A DNA stretch of 64,000 nt from Brytella acorum. Its GTDB lineage: Bacteria > Pseudomonadota > Alphaproteobacteria > Acetobacterales > Acetobacteraceae. Numbering within the stretch: position 1 is the first letter of the stretch; each line of letters opens with the position of its first letter. This document shows, piece by piece, positions 19,458-28,642 of this stretch. Made by a program: the position numbers and the translations under genes. Location of the stretch: the NCBI RefSeq assembly GCF_029309905.1, contig NZ_JARBJP010000006.1:140569-204568 (forward strand), given 5' to 3'. The notes beneath the pieces were generated by a model. That model did no database searches, was not told where the DNA came from, and worked only from the letters and a program-made list of their open reading frames with translations.

Positions 19458-20789
19458 TCAGAGAGCCGGACGCACGGAGGCTGGCGTGCGTGCCGGCAGG
19501 AAAGCGGTAATGACGAGACCAATCACGCCAGCGGTCGCCACGGCGTAGAGGCCCGCCATGGGGGTCTGCCAGAGGTGGATGGCGAGGGAGCGGATATTTG
19601 GGGCCGCGAAACCACCCAGATTGCCGACGGCATTGATGAGCGCGATGGCGCCTGCCGCCTGAAGGCCGCTGAAATGGGCCAGCGGGAAGTTCCAGAACAC
19701 GGCCTGCACTGTTACGACCCCGGCGGCGGCGAGACATAGTCCCGCCAGCGCGAGCGGCCCGAAACCCGAGCCGGACATGACCAGCCCCACAGCCGAGGCG
19801 ACGAGGCATACGATCACGCCCGTCCGGGGCGCGTTGAAACGTTGAACGAAGCGCGACATGACATAGGTCGAGAGAACCGCGCATCCCCAGGGAAGCGCGC
19901 TGACCAGGCCGACTCTCGGGCCAATTTTTTCATGCAGGATGCCGGAGACCTGCTCCGGCAGGTAAAATACGACGCCATAGCTTGCGATCTGCATGACGCC
20001 ATAAAGAGCGAGAAACTGGAGCAGCTTCGCCGAGCGCAGCATGGCGAGCATGTCGCTGCCATGTCCTCCCTTAAGCGCGCCTTTGCTCGCGTCTTCCGCG
20101 GCGAGTACGGTTTGGAGCGTCTGTTTTTCCGCGTCGGTCAGCCATTTCACGTCGGCGGGACGATCCGGCAGCACGAACCATGTCATAACGCCGACAATGA
20201 CCGCCAGCGCGCCTTCGATGAGGAACATCCACTGCCAGCCGCGCAGTCCCAGCATGCCGTCGAGACCAAACAGAGCGCCTGAAAGCGGGCTGCCGAGCGT
20301 CATGGCGAGCGGATAACCGAAATAGAAGAAGCCGAGCACGCGCGTGCGTTCTTTTTCCGGAAACCAGAAGGTGAGATAGAGCATGATGCCGGGGAAGAAA
20401 CCCGCCTCGGCGATGCCGAGCAGCGAGCGCAGGGCGATGAAGGATTTATCGCCCGAAACGAACATCATGGCTGACGATACGACGCCCCATGTGATCATGA
20501 TGCGCGTCATCCAGCGCCGCGCTCCCACACGATAGAGGATGAGGTTGCTGGGGACCTCGAAAATGGCGTAACCGACGAAGAAAACCCCTGCTCCGAACGC
20601 GAAGACGGCGTCGGAAATGCCGATATCGGTGTGTAGCGCCTGCTTCGCCGATCCGACATTCGACCGGTCGAGAAACGCGATCATGTACATCAGGATCAGG
20701 AAAGGCAGCAGTTTCCAGAGGGCTTTTCGTACGGCGTTCGTGCGCGCAGGGTCCTCGACAGGAGGCAGCGTTGTGATGGTATCGGACAT
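19458..20789 (-). CDS. MFS transporter, ACS family
   Basis: 443 residues from Met 20789 (MSDTITTLPP); the upstream 43 codons of the open frame lack membrane or family character and run into the DenD gene. Helix 1 phrase YMIAFLDRSNVGSAKQAL is diagnostic of tartrate/phthalate-like ACS carriers, and FAFGAGVFFVGYAIFEVPSN is the matching helix 2. About 12 membrane segments. Placed 37 bp after the DenD-like dehydrogenase gene, it is a good candidate for uptake of the acid oxidised by that enzyme. Confidence 0.85.
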   Translation of the reverse strand: MSDTITTLPPVEDPARTNAVRKALWKLLPFLILMYMIAFLDRSNVGSAKQALHTDIGISDAVFAFGAGVFFVGYAIFEVPSNLILYRVGARRWMTRIMITWGVVSSAMMFVSGDKSFIALRSLLGIAEAGFFPGIMLYLTFWFPEKERTRVLGFFYFGYPLAMTLGSPLSGALFGLDGMLGLRGWQWMFLIEGALAVIVGVMTWFVLPDRPADVKWLTDAEKQTLQTVLAAEDASKGALKGGHGSDMLAMLRSAKLLQFLALYGVMQIASYGVVFYLPEQVSGILHEKIGPRVGLVSALPWGCAVLSTYVMSRFVQRFNAPRTGVIVCLVASAVGLVMSGSGFGPLALAGLCLAAAGVVTVQAVFWNFPLAHFSGLQAAGAIALINAVGNLGGFAAPNIRSLAIHLWQTPMAGLYAVATAGVIGLVITAFLPARTPASVRPAL

Positions 20790-20826
20790 GACTGGCAACT
20801 CCCAACGCGTGATCCGCGCGATCTCT

Positions 20827-21813
20827 TCACGCGATATGACCGCCGAGCTCGTCGTCGATGTGAGCCCGGATGATGTCCTCGAAGTTCGTCTCGGCGACGA
20901 AGCCAAGGGCCAGGGCACGCTGCGGATCGAAGGCGCGCGCCCATCCCGCGACGATGCGGGCGATCACGGGGTCCGGCTCGCGTCTGATATGTGCCACGGC
21001 CTTTTCCCCCGCGACGCTGCGCAGCGCTTCGATCTGCTCGCCCACGGTGACGGAAAGCGCGGGCATGGTCAGGTTCGGACGATCACCGACCCGCGCCGGA
21101 TCGAGGATTGCCGCATGTCGCAGGAACTGCACGGCCGAACGCGGGCTGGTCATCCAGTGACGGGTGCTGTCGGGTACCGGCAGAACAGCGTCCAGCCCAA
21201 CGAGAGGCTCGCGGATGATGCCGGAGAAAAATCCCGAGGCCGCGCGGTTTGGTTTTCCCGGACGGACGCAGATCGTTGGCAGGCGCAGGCCGATTCCGTC
21301 GAAAAATCCGCGCCGCGTATAATCCGCAAGGAGGAGTTCGCCGATGGCTTTCTGTGTGCCGTAACTCGTCTGGGGGGTGAGAATGTAATCGTCCGGAATG
21401 ACGTCCGGAAAGTCACCACCGTAAACGGCGTTGGATGATGCATAGACGACGCGGGGGCGCCAGCCCTCTTGCTGGTTCGCATGGCGAATGGTTTCGAAGA
21501 GCGCGCGCGTGCCGTCGAAGTTGACGCGATAGCCTTTTTCGAAATCGGCTTCCGCTTCTCCCGAAACGATGGCTGCCAGGTGGAAAATGATGTCGGGCCG
21601 TCCCGAAAGAAGATTTTCCGCCGCTCCCGTCTGCGTCAGGTCAACGGTCAGAGTCGTGGCAGGGCCGGAAAAACCGGATGGAACGGTGGGCGCGACGACG
21701 TCGGCCAGGGTCAGGGCTGAGACGCGCGCACCATTTTCAAAGGGGTTTCGAACAATATTCTCGGCGAATTTCCGACCGATCATCCCGGCCGCGCCGATAA
21801 TAAGAACATGCAT
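20827..21813 (-). CDS. denD: DenD-like NAD-dependent dehydrogenase (D-erythronate type)
   Basis: 328 residues from Met 21813 (MHVLIIGAAGMIGRK); the 12 codons before it look non-coding. It is an extended SDR: GAAGMIG dinucleotide motif, YASSNAVYG with the catalytic Ser, and SYGTQK with the Tyr-x-x-x-Lys pair. The overall pattern (FHLAAIVSGEAE, LRLPTICVRPGKPN, RHWMTSPRSAVQFL) matches D-erythronate 2-dehydrogenase, which starts tetronate catabolism. Typical downstream enzymes OtnC and DtnK/OtnK are not in the window, so the pathway may be a variant. Alternative: another sugar-acid or nucleotide-sugar SDR. Confidence 0.7.
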   Translation of the reverse strand: MHVLIIGAAGMIGRKFAENIVRNPFENGARVSALTLADVVAPTVPSGFSGPATTLTVDLTQTGAAENLLSGRPDIIFHLAAIVSGEAEADFEKGYRVNFDGTRALFETIRHANQQEGWRPRVVYASSNAVYGGDFPDVIPDDYILTPQTSYGTQKAIGELLLADYTRRGFFDGIGLRLPTICVRPGKPNRAASGFFSGIIREPLVGLDAVLPVPDSTRHWMTSPRSAVQFLRHAAILDPARVGDRPNLTMPALSVTVGEQIEALRSVAGEKAVAHIRREPDPVIARIVAGWARAFDPQRALALGFVAETNFEDIIRAHIDDELGGHIA

Positions 21814-21911
21814 GAATCGTGCTCCTGTCCGGTCATGGCGGCTTGGCACGATCCAGGCAGCGATGACGGCGAACGATGGTCATGAAAATGTCTTCAGAAA
21901 TTCCCTGCTGC

Positions 21912-22880
21912 CTACAAGCAAGTTTGAACCGGCCGATCGGCTTTTCCGATCACGTGCTCCAGCAGGGCGTCGCGGACGAATGAAGCCGCGGGTGTCAGCG
22001 GTCGATCCTCGGCGGCAATGAGGGAATAGGCGCCGAGAAATTCGGGTACGGGAACCGAAAGACGTCGCAGAATGCCGGTGTTCTCATAATGCCTGCTCAC
22101 GCTGCACGGTATGACAGCCAGCATCTTGCTGTGTTGCAGCAGGTCGATTGTGGCGAACATCGACGAGGCTTCAACCGGATGTGATGGAAAAGGCAACATC
22201 GCTATGGTGAAGGCGGCCTCGACGGCACGCCGCATCGGACTCGGTGCGGTCTGCAGGATCCAGCGCTCGGAGGCGACGTCGCGGAGGCTGAGCTGACCAT
22301 GGTCCACGATCGGGCTGCGACAGCCTGCCACCACGCAAAGGGGCTCCTGCGCGAGTTCCACGCTGGACAGGGCCATGGGACGGGGAGCGCCCAGCATTCT
22401 GCCGACCATGAAGTCGATACGGCCATCTTCGAGCGCCAGAAGGAGGGCATCGCTCGTATCGACGGAGAGTGACACGCTGATGCCCGACGTGGTGTCCGAT
22501 ATTTGGGCGAGGACCGGGGACACCAGTTCGGGCAGGGAGGCGACGATGGCGCCCAGCCGCACGCTGCCGAACGTGCCCGTGCGCATGCCGTCCATGTCTC
22601 TTTGCATGCGCGCGAGATCGTTCAGCATCAGCCGCGCGTGACGTGCGGCGAGGGTGCCGAAGGGCGTGGGAAACACGCCTTGGGACGAGCGCTCGAAAAG
22701 CGGTACGTGGAGGGCGTGTTCGACTTCCTGAAGCAGCTTCGAAACCGAAGGTTGCGAGAGGTTCATGCGCTCGGCGGCTCGATGCAGGTTATGAGTGGTC
22801 TCGAGTTCGAGGATCAGGCGCAGATGCCGAAGCTTCAGCCGGTTGAGGAGCGGATATGGATCGGTCATGAACAATGTCAT
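21912..22880 (-). CDS. LysR-family transcriptional regulator
   Basis: 322 residues. N-terminal winged helix-turn-helix: RLKLRHLRLILELETTHNLHRAAERMNLSQPSVSKLLQ lies at about residues 14-51 (key motif AERMNLSQPSVSKLL). The rest is the two-lobed effector domain. The GbpR/PcaQ-like opening (LKLRHLRLI) suggests a sugar or aromatic-acid ligand. The start overlaps the stop of the upstream LysR gene by ATGA (22877-22880). It lies 98 bp upstream of the dehydrogenase-MFS unit and is its probable activator. Confidence 0.85.
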   Translation of the reverse strand: MTLFMTDPYPLLNRLKLRHLRLILELETTHNLHRAAERMNLSQPSVSKLLQEVEHALHVPLFERSSQGVFPTPFGTLAARHARLMLNDLARMQRDMDGMRTGTFGSVRLGAIVASLPELVSPVLAQISDTTSGISVSLSVDTSDALLLALEDGRIDFMVGRMLGAPRPMALSSVELAQEPLCVVAGCRSPIVDHGQLSLRDVASERWILQTAPSPMRRAVEAAFTIAMLPFPSHPVEASSMFATIDLLQHSKMLAVIPCSVSRHYENTGILRRLSVPVPEFLGAYSLIAAEDRPLTPAASFVRDALLEHVIGKADRPVQTCL

Positions 22881-23890
22881 GCGAAGAGCTCAGATGACTG
22901 CTGCGTTGAAGATCGCGTCGGGCTGAGGGCAGGGGCCGCGATGGACGAGGCGACGAGGTGCTGTTCACACGTCTCCAGAAAGCTCGAAAGCGCGGGCGAA
23001 ACGGGACGATGGCGAGGGCGGATCAGACCATAGGCCGCTCCGCCGAGATCCAGGGTTACGGGGATGATCGAAAGCTGCCCGCAGGCTGCCTGTTGCAGCG
23101 CCACAGCTTCCGAAATGACGGATAGGGCGTCGCTGCGTTGCAGATAGGCCAATGTCATCAGCAGGGAATTCGTGTTGACGATATGCCCCGGCAGCGGCAG
23201 GTCCGTGCCCGAAAATATGGCCTCGAACCACAGGCGAAGAGTCGAGCCGCGATTTTGGATGACCCAGTCGAATTTCTGGAGAGCCTCCGCATCAAGGGGG
23301 CCGGCATTCGCCTGTGGGTGGTCCTTGCGGCCAACGATTGCGAAACGTTCCATCTCGATCTCACGATAGCTGAACGCATCGGGGTTGAAGGCCGGAATCA
23401 CGCGCCCGAACATGACCTCGATCTCGCCCCGGGAGAGGCTTTCAAACAACTGCTGGCTTGAACCCGTTTCCACTTCCATTTCGATCAGGGGGAATCGCGC
23501 GCGCATGGCGGCCAGAACGTCTGCGAGATAATTGACTGTAGGACCGTCGATTGCGCCGATCGTCACGCGTCCGCGTCGTCCGTCTATGAGCGCGGAAAGT
23601 TCGTCCGAAGCCTGTTCCAGTTCGCGAAGCATGGCCTGGGCCCGGTGAGTCAGAACGGTACCCAGCGTGTTGGGAATGAGCGTGCGCCCCCTTCTTTCAA
23701 ACAGGATATGCCGAACCGCGTATTCGAGATCCGCCAGCAGCTTCGATGCGGCGGGCTGCGAAACGCCGATCTCGGTGGCCGCACGGTGCAGTGCGGGGAA
23801 ACGCGCCAACGCGGCCAGCAGGCGGAGATGCTGCAATTTGATGCGACGTTCCATGAACCATTGTCGCGGAATGCAGGACGAGGCGGACAT
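22877..23890 (-). CDS. LysR-family transcriptional regulator (second of an overlapping pair)
   Basis: 337 residues. A possible internal start is Met13 at 23854 (MERRIKLQHLRLL), closer to the usual LysR N-terminus. The helix-turn-helix includes HRAATEIGVSQPAASKLLADLE. The effector domain is full length. It has the same GbpR-like layout as its downstream partner but clear sequence divergence. Transcribed away from the 3-hydroxyacid dehydrogenase at 24053, whose promoter it may also control. Confidence 0.85.
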   Translation of the reverse strand: MSASSCIPRQWFMERRIKLQHLRLLAALARFPALHRAATEIGVSQPAASKLLADLEYAVRHILFERRGRTLIPNTLGTVLTHRAQAMLRELEQASDELSALIDGRRGRVTIGAIDGPTVNYLADVLAAMRARFPLIEMEVETGSSQQLFESLSRGEIEVMFGRVIPAFNPDAFSYREIEMERFAIVGRKDHPQANAGPLDAEALQKFDWVIQNRGSTLRLWFEAIFSGTDLPLPGHIVNTNSLLMTLAYLQRSDALSVISEAVALQQAACGQLSIIPVTLDLGGAAYGLIRPRHRPVSPALSSFLETCEQHLVASSIAAPALSPTRSSTQQSSELFA

Positions 23891-24052
23891 TAAAAAATCT
23901 CACATAAGAACATTATCTATCAATGAATTAATCATATTGGACGGCGAGACAAATCATATGCACGTTATATACGTAACGTAACGATGAGATAGGCGTCGTC
24001 CCCGCTCACAGGACCGGGTTAGGAGGCGCGCCTCGACAGGGAACGCGAAAAC
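23891..24052. promoter_or_regulatory. Divergent promoter region with inverted repeat
   Basis: AT-rich DNA (about 23893-23985) between the divergent LysR and dehydrogenase genes. An inverted repeat ACGTTA (23962-23967) / TAACGT (23974-23979) with six-base spacing is a candidate LysR-type or other dimer site. A ribosome-site-like AGGAGG lies at about 24020-24025, somewhat far from ATG 24053. Confidence 0.45.
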
Positions 24053-25030
24053 ATGATCAGGACCATCGAAACAGTCGCTGTTGTGGGCGCCGGATATATG
24101 GGAGGCGGCATCGCCCAGTCTCTGGCCTCCGTTGGAATCCGCGTCGTCATCGCGGACGTTTCCGCCGAAGCGACCGCGGCGAACTATGCGCGCCTGTTGC
24201 GTGAGGCCGACGAATTTGAGGCGCAGGGGTTGTTTCCAGAAGGGGCTGCGGCCGCGGTACGTGCAAATCTTTCTGCCGCCGATACGATCGAGGAGGCGGT
24301 CCGGACCGTCGATTTCATCGAAGAAGCCGTGCCGGAAATTCCAGCGATCAAGCAGGCGGTCTATGAACGCATCAGCAAGGCGGCTCGGACGGACGCCATC
24401 ATCGGGACCAACACCTCTACATTGCCCGTTCATACGCTGGCGCCCTATGTCAGCCATCCCGAGCGCTTTCTCACGGTCCACTTCAGCAACCCTGCGCCGT
24501 TCATTCCGGGCGTCGAACTGGTGTGCGGCGCCGAAACAAATCCGGCGGTCATTCCCGTGATCAAGGAGATGCTCTCTCGCGCCAAACGTTGCAGCGCCCA
24601 AGTGGCCGACACGCCGGGTTTCGTGCTGAATCGCCTTCAGTATGTGCTGCTCAAGGAAGCCGCGACCATCGTTGAGGCGGGAATCGCCACGCCGCGCGAT
24701 GTGGATACGATCGTGCGCAGCACGTTCGGTTTCCGGCTTCCTTTTTTCGGACCTTTCGCGATCGCGGACATGGCGGGGCTCGATGTCTATGTGAACGGGT
24801 TCAAGACGGTCGAGGACGCGTTTGGTCCTCGCATGGCGGCTCCCGAACTGCTCAAGACGCTCGTGTCCGAAGGCAAATACGGTACCAAGAACGGCGAAGG
24901 ATTCTACGGGAAATTTACGCCCGAACAGGTCGCGCAACTCGTGGCTTATCGGAACAAAGCCTATGCGGGGATGGCGCGTTTGATGGAAGAACTCGGCCCT
25001 TCGGTCTACGATGACCCGCTCATGTCATGA
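24053..25030 (+). CDS. 3-hydroxyacyl-CoA dehydrogenase-family protein, probably a 3-hydroxy-acid (sugar-acid) dehydrogenase
   Basis: 325 residues. NAD-binding GAGYMGGGIAQ at about residues 12-22, then HFSNPAPFIPGVELV with the catalytic His/Glu region and GFVLNRLQ linking to the helical C-terminal domain, which is a single copy. Relatives include 3-hydroxybutyryl-CoA, L-carnitine and L-gulonate 3-dehydrogenases. There is no thiolase or crotonase nearby, and all neighbours concern sugar acids, so an L-gulonate- or tetronate-type hydroxy-acid substrate is the better guess. Divergent from two LysR genes. Confidence 0.75.
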   Translation: MIRTIETVAVVGAGYMGGGIAQSLASVGIRVVIADVSAEATAANYARLLREADEFEAQGLFPEGAAAAVRANLSAADTIEEAVRTVDFIEEAVPEIPAIKQAVYERISKAARTDAIIGTNTSTLPVHTLAPYVSHPERFLTVHFSNPAPFIPGVELVCGAETNPAVIPVIKEMLSRAKRCSAQVADTPGFVLNRLQYVLLKEAATIVEAGIATPRDVDTIVRSTFGFRLPFFGPFAIADMAGLDVYVNGFKTVEDAFGPRMAAPELLKTLVSEGKYGTKNGEGFYGKFTPEQVAQLVAYRNKAYAGMARLMEELGPSVYDDPLMS

Positions 25031-25230
25031 CATCAGCGGAAAGGGGAACTGTCAGGGCAACTCGATATCTCAAAGCTTTTGCAAAAACCGTGAAGGCGAA
25101 ACTCCTTTGGCGATCGGCCAGAAGCATGCGTCAGGAGGTCGAACAGACCATCACACGCAGCTTCGACGATTTCCGCAATCCGCAGAGGCTTGCTTTGCGA
25201 ACGCCGCCGGTAAAAGCGCAGGGATCATGA
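25027..25230 (+). CDS. Hypothetical small basic protein, start overlapping upstream stop
   Basis: 67 codons from ATG 25027, which overlaps the stop of the dehydrogenase gene by ATGA. The product would be basic, with an amphipathic KAFAKTVKAKLLWRSARSM stretch, and matches nothing I recognise. The coupling geometry favours translation, but other frames across the same DNA are also open, so it could be chance or decayed sequence. The palindromic terminator candidate at 25279 lies 48 bp downstream. Confidence 0.3.
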   Translation: MTSAERGTVRATRYLKAFAKTVKAKLLWRSARSMRQEVEQTITRSFDDFRNPQRLALRTPPVKAQGS

Positions 25231-25278
25231 GCGCGAAGCCGCCTGACAGGTAATCCATCGTTCAGAACTGAACCGTGA

Positions 25279-25310
25279 CGCGCCCGGTGTTTCATGAAAC
25301 ACCGGGCGCG
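25279..25310. terminator. Perfect 32-bp palindrome between convergent genes, likely bidirectional terminator
   Basis: The two 16-base halves (25279-25294 and 25295-25310) are exact reverse complements, beginning CGCGCCCGGTG. As RNA it would fold to a GC-rich stem on either strand. It lies between the plus-strand dehydrogenase unit and the end of the minus-strand polyol operon at 25350, the expected place for a shared terminator. No clear U-run follows on either strand. Confidence 0.65.
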
Positions 25311-25349
25311 TTCATTGGACATTCTGATTTCCCGCCAAAGGAGTGTTCG

Positions 25350-26078
25350 TCAGACGTCGAAGCTGTGAGGCAGAAGGACGAGATCGCGCACGACCGTTCC
25401 TTTGCGGCGGGTCAGCATGAACACGAGGGCTTCGGCGACATCCGCGGGCTGCATCATGGCGCCAGCTTCGATGTTCGCCTTGAGGCGTTCAGGATCCCAG
25501 TCATTGAGCAGAGGCGTGACAACGGGGCCGGGCTGGATGGCGCCGACACGGATCCCGAAGGGAGCGAGTTGGCGACGTATGGTATGGGCAAATGCCTGCA
25601 CCGCGTGTTTGGACGCGGTATAGATTGGTTCCGCCGGAATGGGGACGATGCCCGCGATCGAACTCGTCAATACGATGTCGCCGCTTTTCTGCTTCATCAT
25701 AGCTGGCATGACCGCGCGAGCTGATCGAAAGGCGGCGTTGATATTGAGATTAAGCATTTTATCCCACGCGTCGGGATCGCCTTCCCAGATATTACCGCCG
25801 ATATAAGCGCCTGCGTTGGCGTGGAGAATATCGATATGATCCTGTTCGGACAGGATGGTCTCGATGGCGCGATCAACCGTTTCGTAACGGAACAGGTCGA
25901 CCTCAATCGTATGAAGGTGCTTTCCCAATGCCGCCCGCGCCGCTTCGAGAGCCTGATGGTCGCGATCGAGAACATAGACCGTTGCGCCGTTCTCAACGAG
26001 TTGGCGTGCGCATTCCAGGCCGATACCCGAGGCGCCGCCGGTGACGATGGCCACCTTATTCTGAAGTGAGGAAGTCAT
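25350..26078 (-). CDS. SDR-family dehydrogenase, ribitol 2-dehydrogenase-like
   Basis: 242 residues, classical SDR. Cofactor motif TGGASGIG at about 14-21, NAG near residue 90, catalytic Ser in LTSSIAG and YTASK with Tyr and Lys near 153-157. The C-terminus RDLVLLPHSFDV resembles ribitol dehydrogenases, and the setting next to a sugar ABC importer supports a polyol substrate. Asp in VLDRDH after the second strand favours NAD over NADP. It is last gene of the seven-gene operon and starts 30 bp after the permease gene ends. Confidence 0.8.
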   Translation of the reverse strand: MTSSLQNKVAIVTGGASGIGLECARQLVENGATVYVLDRDHQALEAARAALGKHLHTIEVDLFRYETVDRAIETILSEQDHIDILHANAGAYIGGNIWEGDPDAWDKMLNLNINAAFRSARAVMPAMMKQKSGDIVLTSSIAGIVPIPAEPIYTASKHAVQAFAHTIRRQLAPFGIRVGAIQPGPVVTPLLNDWDPERLKANIEAGAMMQPADVAEALVFMLTRRKGTVVRDLVLLPHSFDV

Positions 26079-26108
26079 TCTCTGTCTCCTTGGTTGTGTA
26101 TCTTCGCG

Positions 26109-27110
26109 TCAGTGAGCCGCGCCAGGGCGGGTTTGACGGCTGATGAATATGGCCAACAGGATGATTGCTCCCTTGATGACGTTCTGGACATAGGGCGAGA
26201 CGTTCATCAGGTTGAGGCCATTGTTGAGGACGCCGAGCAGGAGCGCTCCGACCAGCGTTCCGATAATCGAGCCGCGACCGCCCGAAATGGCCGTTCCACC
26301 GAGCACGACGGCTGCGATGGCGTCCAGTTCGAAGCCCATGCCCGCGTTGGGCTGACCGCTCATGAGCCGCGAGCTCAGCAGTATCCCCGCGATGGCGGCG
26401 GTCACGCCGCTGATAAGATAGACGATGATCTTGTAGCGTCGTGCATCGATGCCCGAGAGGCGCACGGCGTCTTCATTTCCGCCGATGGCGAGGATGTAAC
26501 GGCCGATCGGCATCCGTTGCAGCAGGATGTAAGCGATCGCGTAGGTCAGGATTGTGATCAGGACCGGCGTCTGGATGCCGAGCACGGAGCCACGCCCAAG
26601 AAAGGAGAACCAGTCGGGAAGGCCCGTGATGGGATAGCCGTTGGTATAGATCAGTCCCAGTCCACGCGCGATGCTCATGGAGGCGAGGGTGACAATGATC
26701 GGTGGCATGTGCAGCCGTGCGATGCACAGGCCGTTTCCGAGGCCGAAGATCATGCCCGTGCCGATGCCCGCCGCGATCGCGACGATGCCCGGCACACCGC
26801 TGGCCAGCAGCCCGGCCGTGAGCGTGCCGATGAAGGCCATCGTTGCGCCGACCGAAAGGTCAATGCCGCCCGTGAGAATGGCAAATGTCATTCCGACGGA
26901 AATAATGGCGTTGATCGAAACCTGCCGCCCGATATTTTCGAGGTTGCCGACCGACAGAAAGCGACCGTTCAGCAGGATCATGCCGAGTACGACGACAATG
27001 AGCCCCATCGCGGGAAGAAAGGCTGTCGAGCGCCGCGCCGTTTTCCATAGATGTTCGACCCGGAACGTCGGCTTAGTGCTGGACGGGTGTGGGAGCGCTT
27101 GCTGTTGCAT
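26109..27110 (-). CDS. Sugar/polyol ABC importer permease (RbsC family)
   Basis: 333 residues from Met 27110 (MQQQALPHP); an earlier in-frame Met would overlap the ATPase gene further. As chosen it overlaps the ATPase gene by 38 bp. About nine to ten membrane segments and family phrases: [18 protein letters not shown]-like loop [12 protein letters not shown], and the conserved [29 protein letters not shown] region near the C-terminus. It should homodimerise in the inner membrane with the RbsA-like ATPase. Substrate is unknown; nearby SDR and zinc dehydrogenases suggest a polyol. Confidence 0.88.
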   Translation of the reverse strand: MQQQALPHPSSTKPTFRVEHLWKTARRSTAFLPAMGLIVVVLGMILLNGRFLSVGNLENIGRQVSINAIISVGMTFAILTGGIDLSVGATMAFIGTLTAGLLASGVPGIVAIAAGIGTGMIFGLGNGLCIARLHMPPIIVTLASMSIARGLGLIYTNGYPITGLPDWFSFLGRGSVLGIQTPVLITILTYAIAYILLQRMPIGRYILAIGGNEDAVRLSGIDARRYKIIVYLISGVTAAIAGILLSSRLMSGQPNAGMGFELDAIAAVVLGGTAISGGRGSIIGTLVGALLLGVLNNGLNLMNVSPYVQNVIKGAIILLAIFISRQTRPGAAH

Positions 27111-28608
27111 GACGCATGACCTCCTCGGCGTTGATGTCGGCTCCTTCGAGAATTCTCGAGATCGCGCCACGATGGAACACGGCGACGCGGTCGCACATCC
27201 CGATGACTTCGGGCAGTTCCGATGAAATCATAATAATCGCGTAACCTTCCGCCGTAAGCGCGCGCATGAGGCGGTAGATTTCCGCCTTGGCCCCGACGTC
27301 GATCCCGCGTGTCGGTTCGTCAAAAACAAGAACGCGACTGCGCCGGTTGAGCCAACGGGCGATGACGACTTTTTGCTGGTTGCCGCCACTGAGCGAAACG
27401 GCCGGCGTTTCTTCGGACGGCGCCTTGATCTGAAGTTCGCGCATCAACGTCAGCGTTGTTTCGCGCTCCAGCCCGCGGTCGATCCACCCGCTTTTGCGGG
27501 TATATTTCGGCAGGTTATTGATCGAGATGTTGTCGCGGATGCTGAATGGCAGGATCAGGCCATCCGCCTTGCGGTTCTCGGGCAGGATGCCGATTCCCGC
27601 CTTGAGAGCCGCCGCCGGGCCGTCGATCGCCGTGATCTTGCCGCCGATCGTGACCTGCTTGCCGCGACACGGGATCGCACCGATCAATGCCAGGGCCGTC
27701 TCGGTGCGCCCGGAGCCGACCAACCCCGCGAAGCCGAGGATTTCGCCTTCCCGCAGATCGAAATGGCTCTTCGGGCCGCCATCATGAATGCTGAGGTCTC
27801 TGGCTTCGAGCAGCACTTTATCCGGCACCGTCGATGGCTTTGCCGGAAAGCTGTTCTCGATCCTGCGCCCCACCATGACTTCGACCAACTGGTCCATGGT
27901 GCAGTCGTCAACGCGCGTCAGACCGACATTGGCCCCGTCGCGCAGGATCGTGATGCGGTCGCAGACCTCGAAAATCTCATCGAGATGATGGGAGACGAAG
28001 AACAGGCCGATACCTTCATCGCGCAACTGACGCATGACGCGAAAGAGGAGGGCGGCTTCGTTGGGCGTGAGCGGCGCGGTCGGTTCGTCCAGGATCAGGA
28101 TACGCACATCGAGCGACAGCGCCTTGGCGATCTCGATGAACTGCTGCTCCGCGACGCTCAGGCGACCGACGGGAAGAGTCAGGTCGATGGATACGCCGAT
28201 CCGTTCAAAAAGGGCGCGGGCCCGCTCCGTCATGACACGCTTGCGCGACAGGCCGAAGCGATCGCGCATTTCGCGCCCGAGGAAAATATTGTCCACGGCG
28301 TCCAGATCGGGGACGAGGCTGAACTCCTGAAAGACAATCCCGATGCCGCGGGCAATGGCGTCACGATAGCTGGAAAAGCGGCATTCCTCGCCATCGAGCA
28401 GAATCCGCCCTTCGTCGGGAGATTGGATGCCACCGATGATCTTGATGATCGTTGATTTTCCGGCGCCGTTCTCGCCGAGCAAGGCATGGATTTCGCCCCT
28501 GTCGAGTTCCAGCGAGACCTCGCGCAAGGCCTTGACGCCTGGAAAGCTTTTGGAGATGCCTTCCAGTCTCAGGAGCTGACCTGTCATTGTGCTGTTCGTT
28601 GCTGACAT
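27073..28608 (-). CDS. Sugar/polyol ABC importer ATPase with two ABC domains (RbsA/MglA family)
   Basis: 511 residues from Met 28608 (MSATNSTM), preceded by GAGG; Met 28587 is an alternative. The longer open frame runs into the binding-protein gene. First domain: GENGAGKST Walker [16 protein letters not shown] signature, LILDEPTA Walker B. Second domain: degenerate Walker A region [11 protein letters not shown], then [15 protein letters not shown] and [15 protein letters not shown], as normal for carbohydrate importers of this class. Energises the permease encoded next and receives sugar from the binding protein encoded upstream. Confidence 0.9.
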   Translation of the reverse strand: MSATNSTMTGQLLRLEGISKSFPGVKALREVSLELDRGEIHALLGENGAGKSTIIKIIGGIQSPDEGRILLDGEECRFSSYRDAIARGIGIVFQEFSLVPDLDAVDNIFLGREMRDRFGLSRKRVMTERARALFERIGVSIDLTLPVGRLSVAEQQFIEIAKALSLDVRILILDEPTAPLTPNEAALLFRVMRQLRDEGIGLFFVSHHLDEIFEVCDRITILRDGANVGLTRVDDCTMDQLVEVMVGRRIENSFPAKPSTVPDKVLLEARDLSIHDGGPKSHFDLREGEILGFAGLVGSGRTETALALIGAIPCRGKQVTIGGKITAIDGPAAALKAGIGILPENRKADGLILPFSIRDNISINNLPKYTRKSGWIDRGLERETTLTLMRELQIKAPSEETPAVSLSGGNQQKVVIARWLNRRSRVLVFDEPTRGIDVGAKAEIYRLMRALTAEGYAIIMISSELPEVIGMCDRVAVFHRGAISRILEGADINAEEVMRHATASAPTPVQH

Positions 28609-28642
28609 GGCGCGTTTCGCCTCTTCGTGGCCGTGTCGCCGC

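Noticed and set aside
24053..25030. Fatty-acid beta-oxidation enzyme
   Set aside because: Single short domain, no thiolase or enoyl-CoA hydratase nearby, and a sugar-acid setting.
26094..28455. Long plus-strand frames (26094-27050 and 27373-28455) opposite the ABC permease and ATPase
   Set aside because: Same shadow effect; the minus-strand genes have full RbsC and RbsA motif sets.
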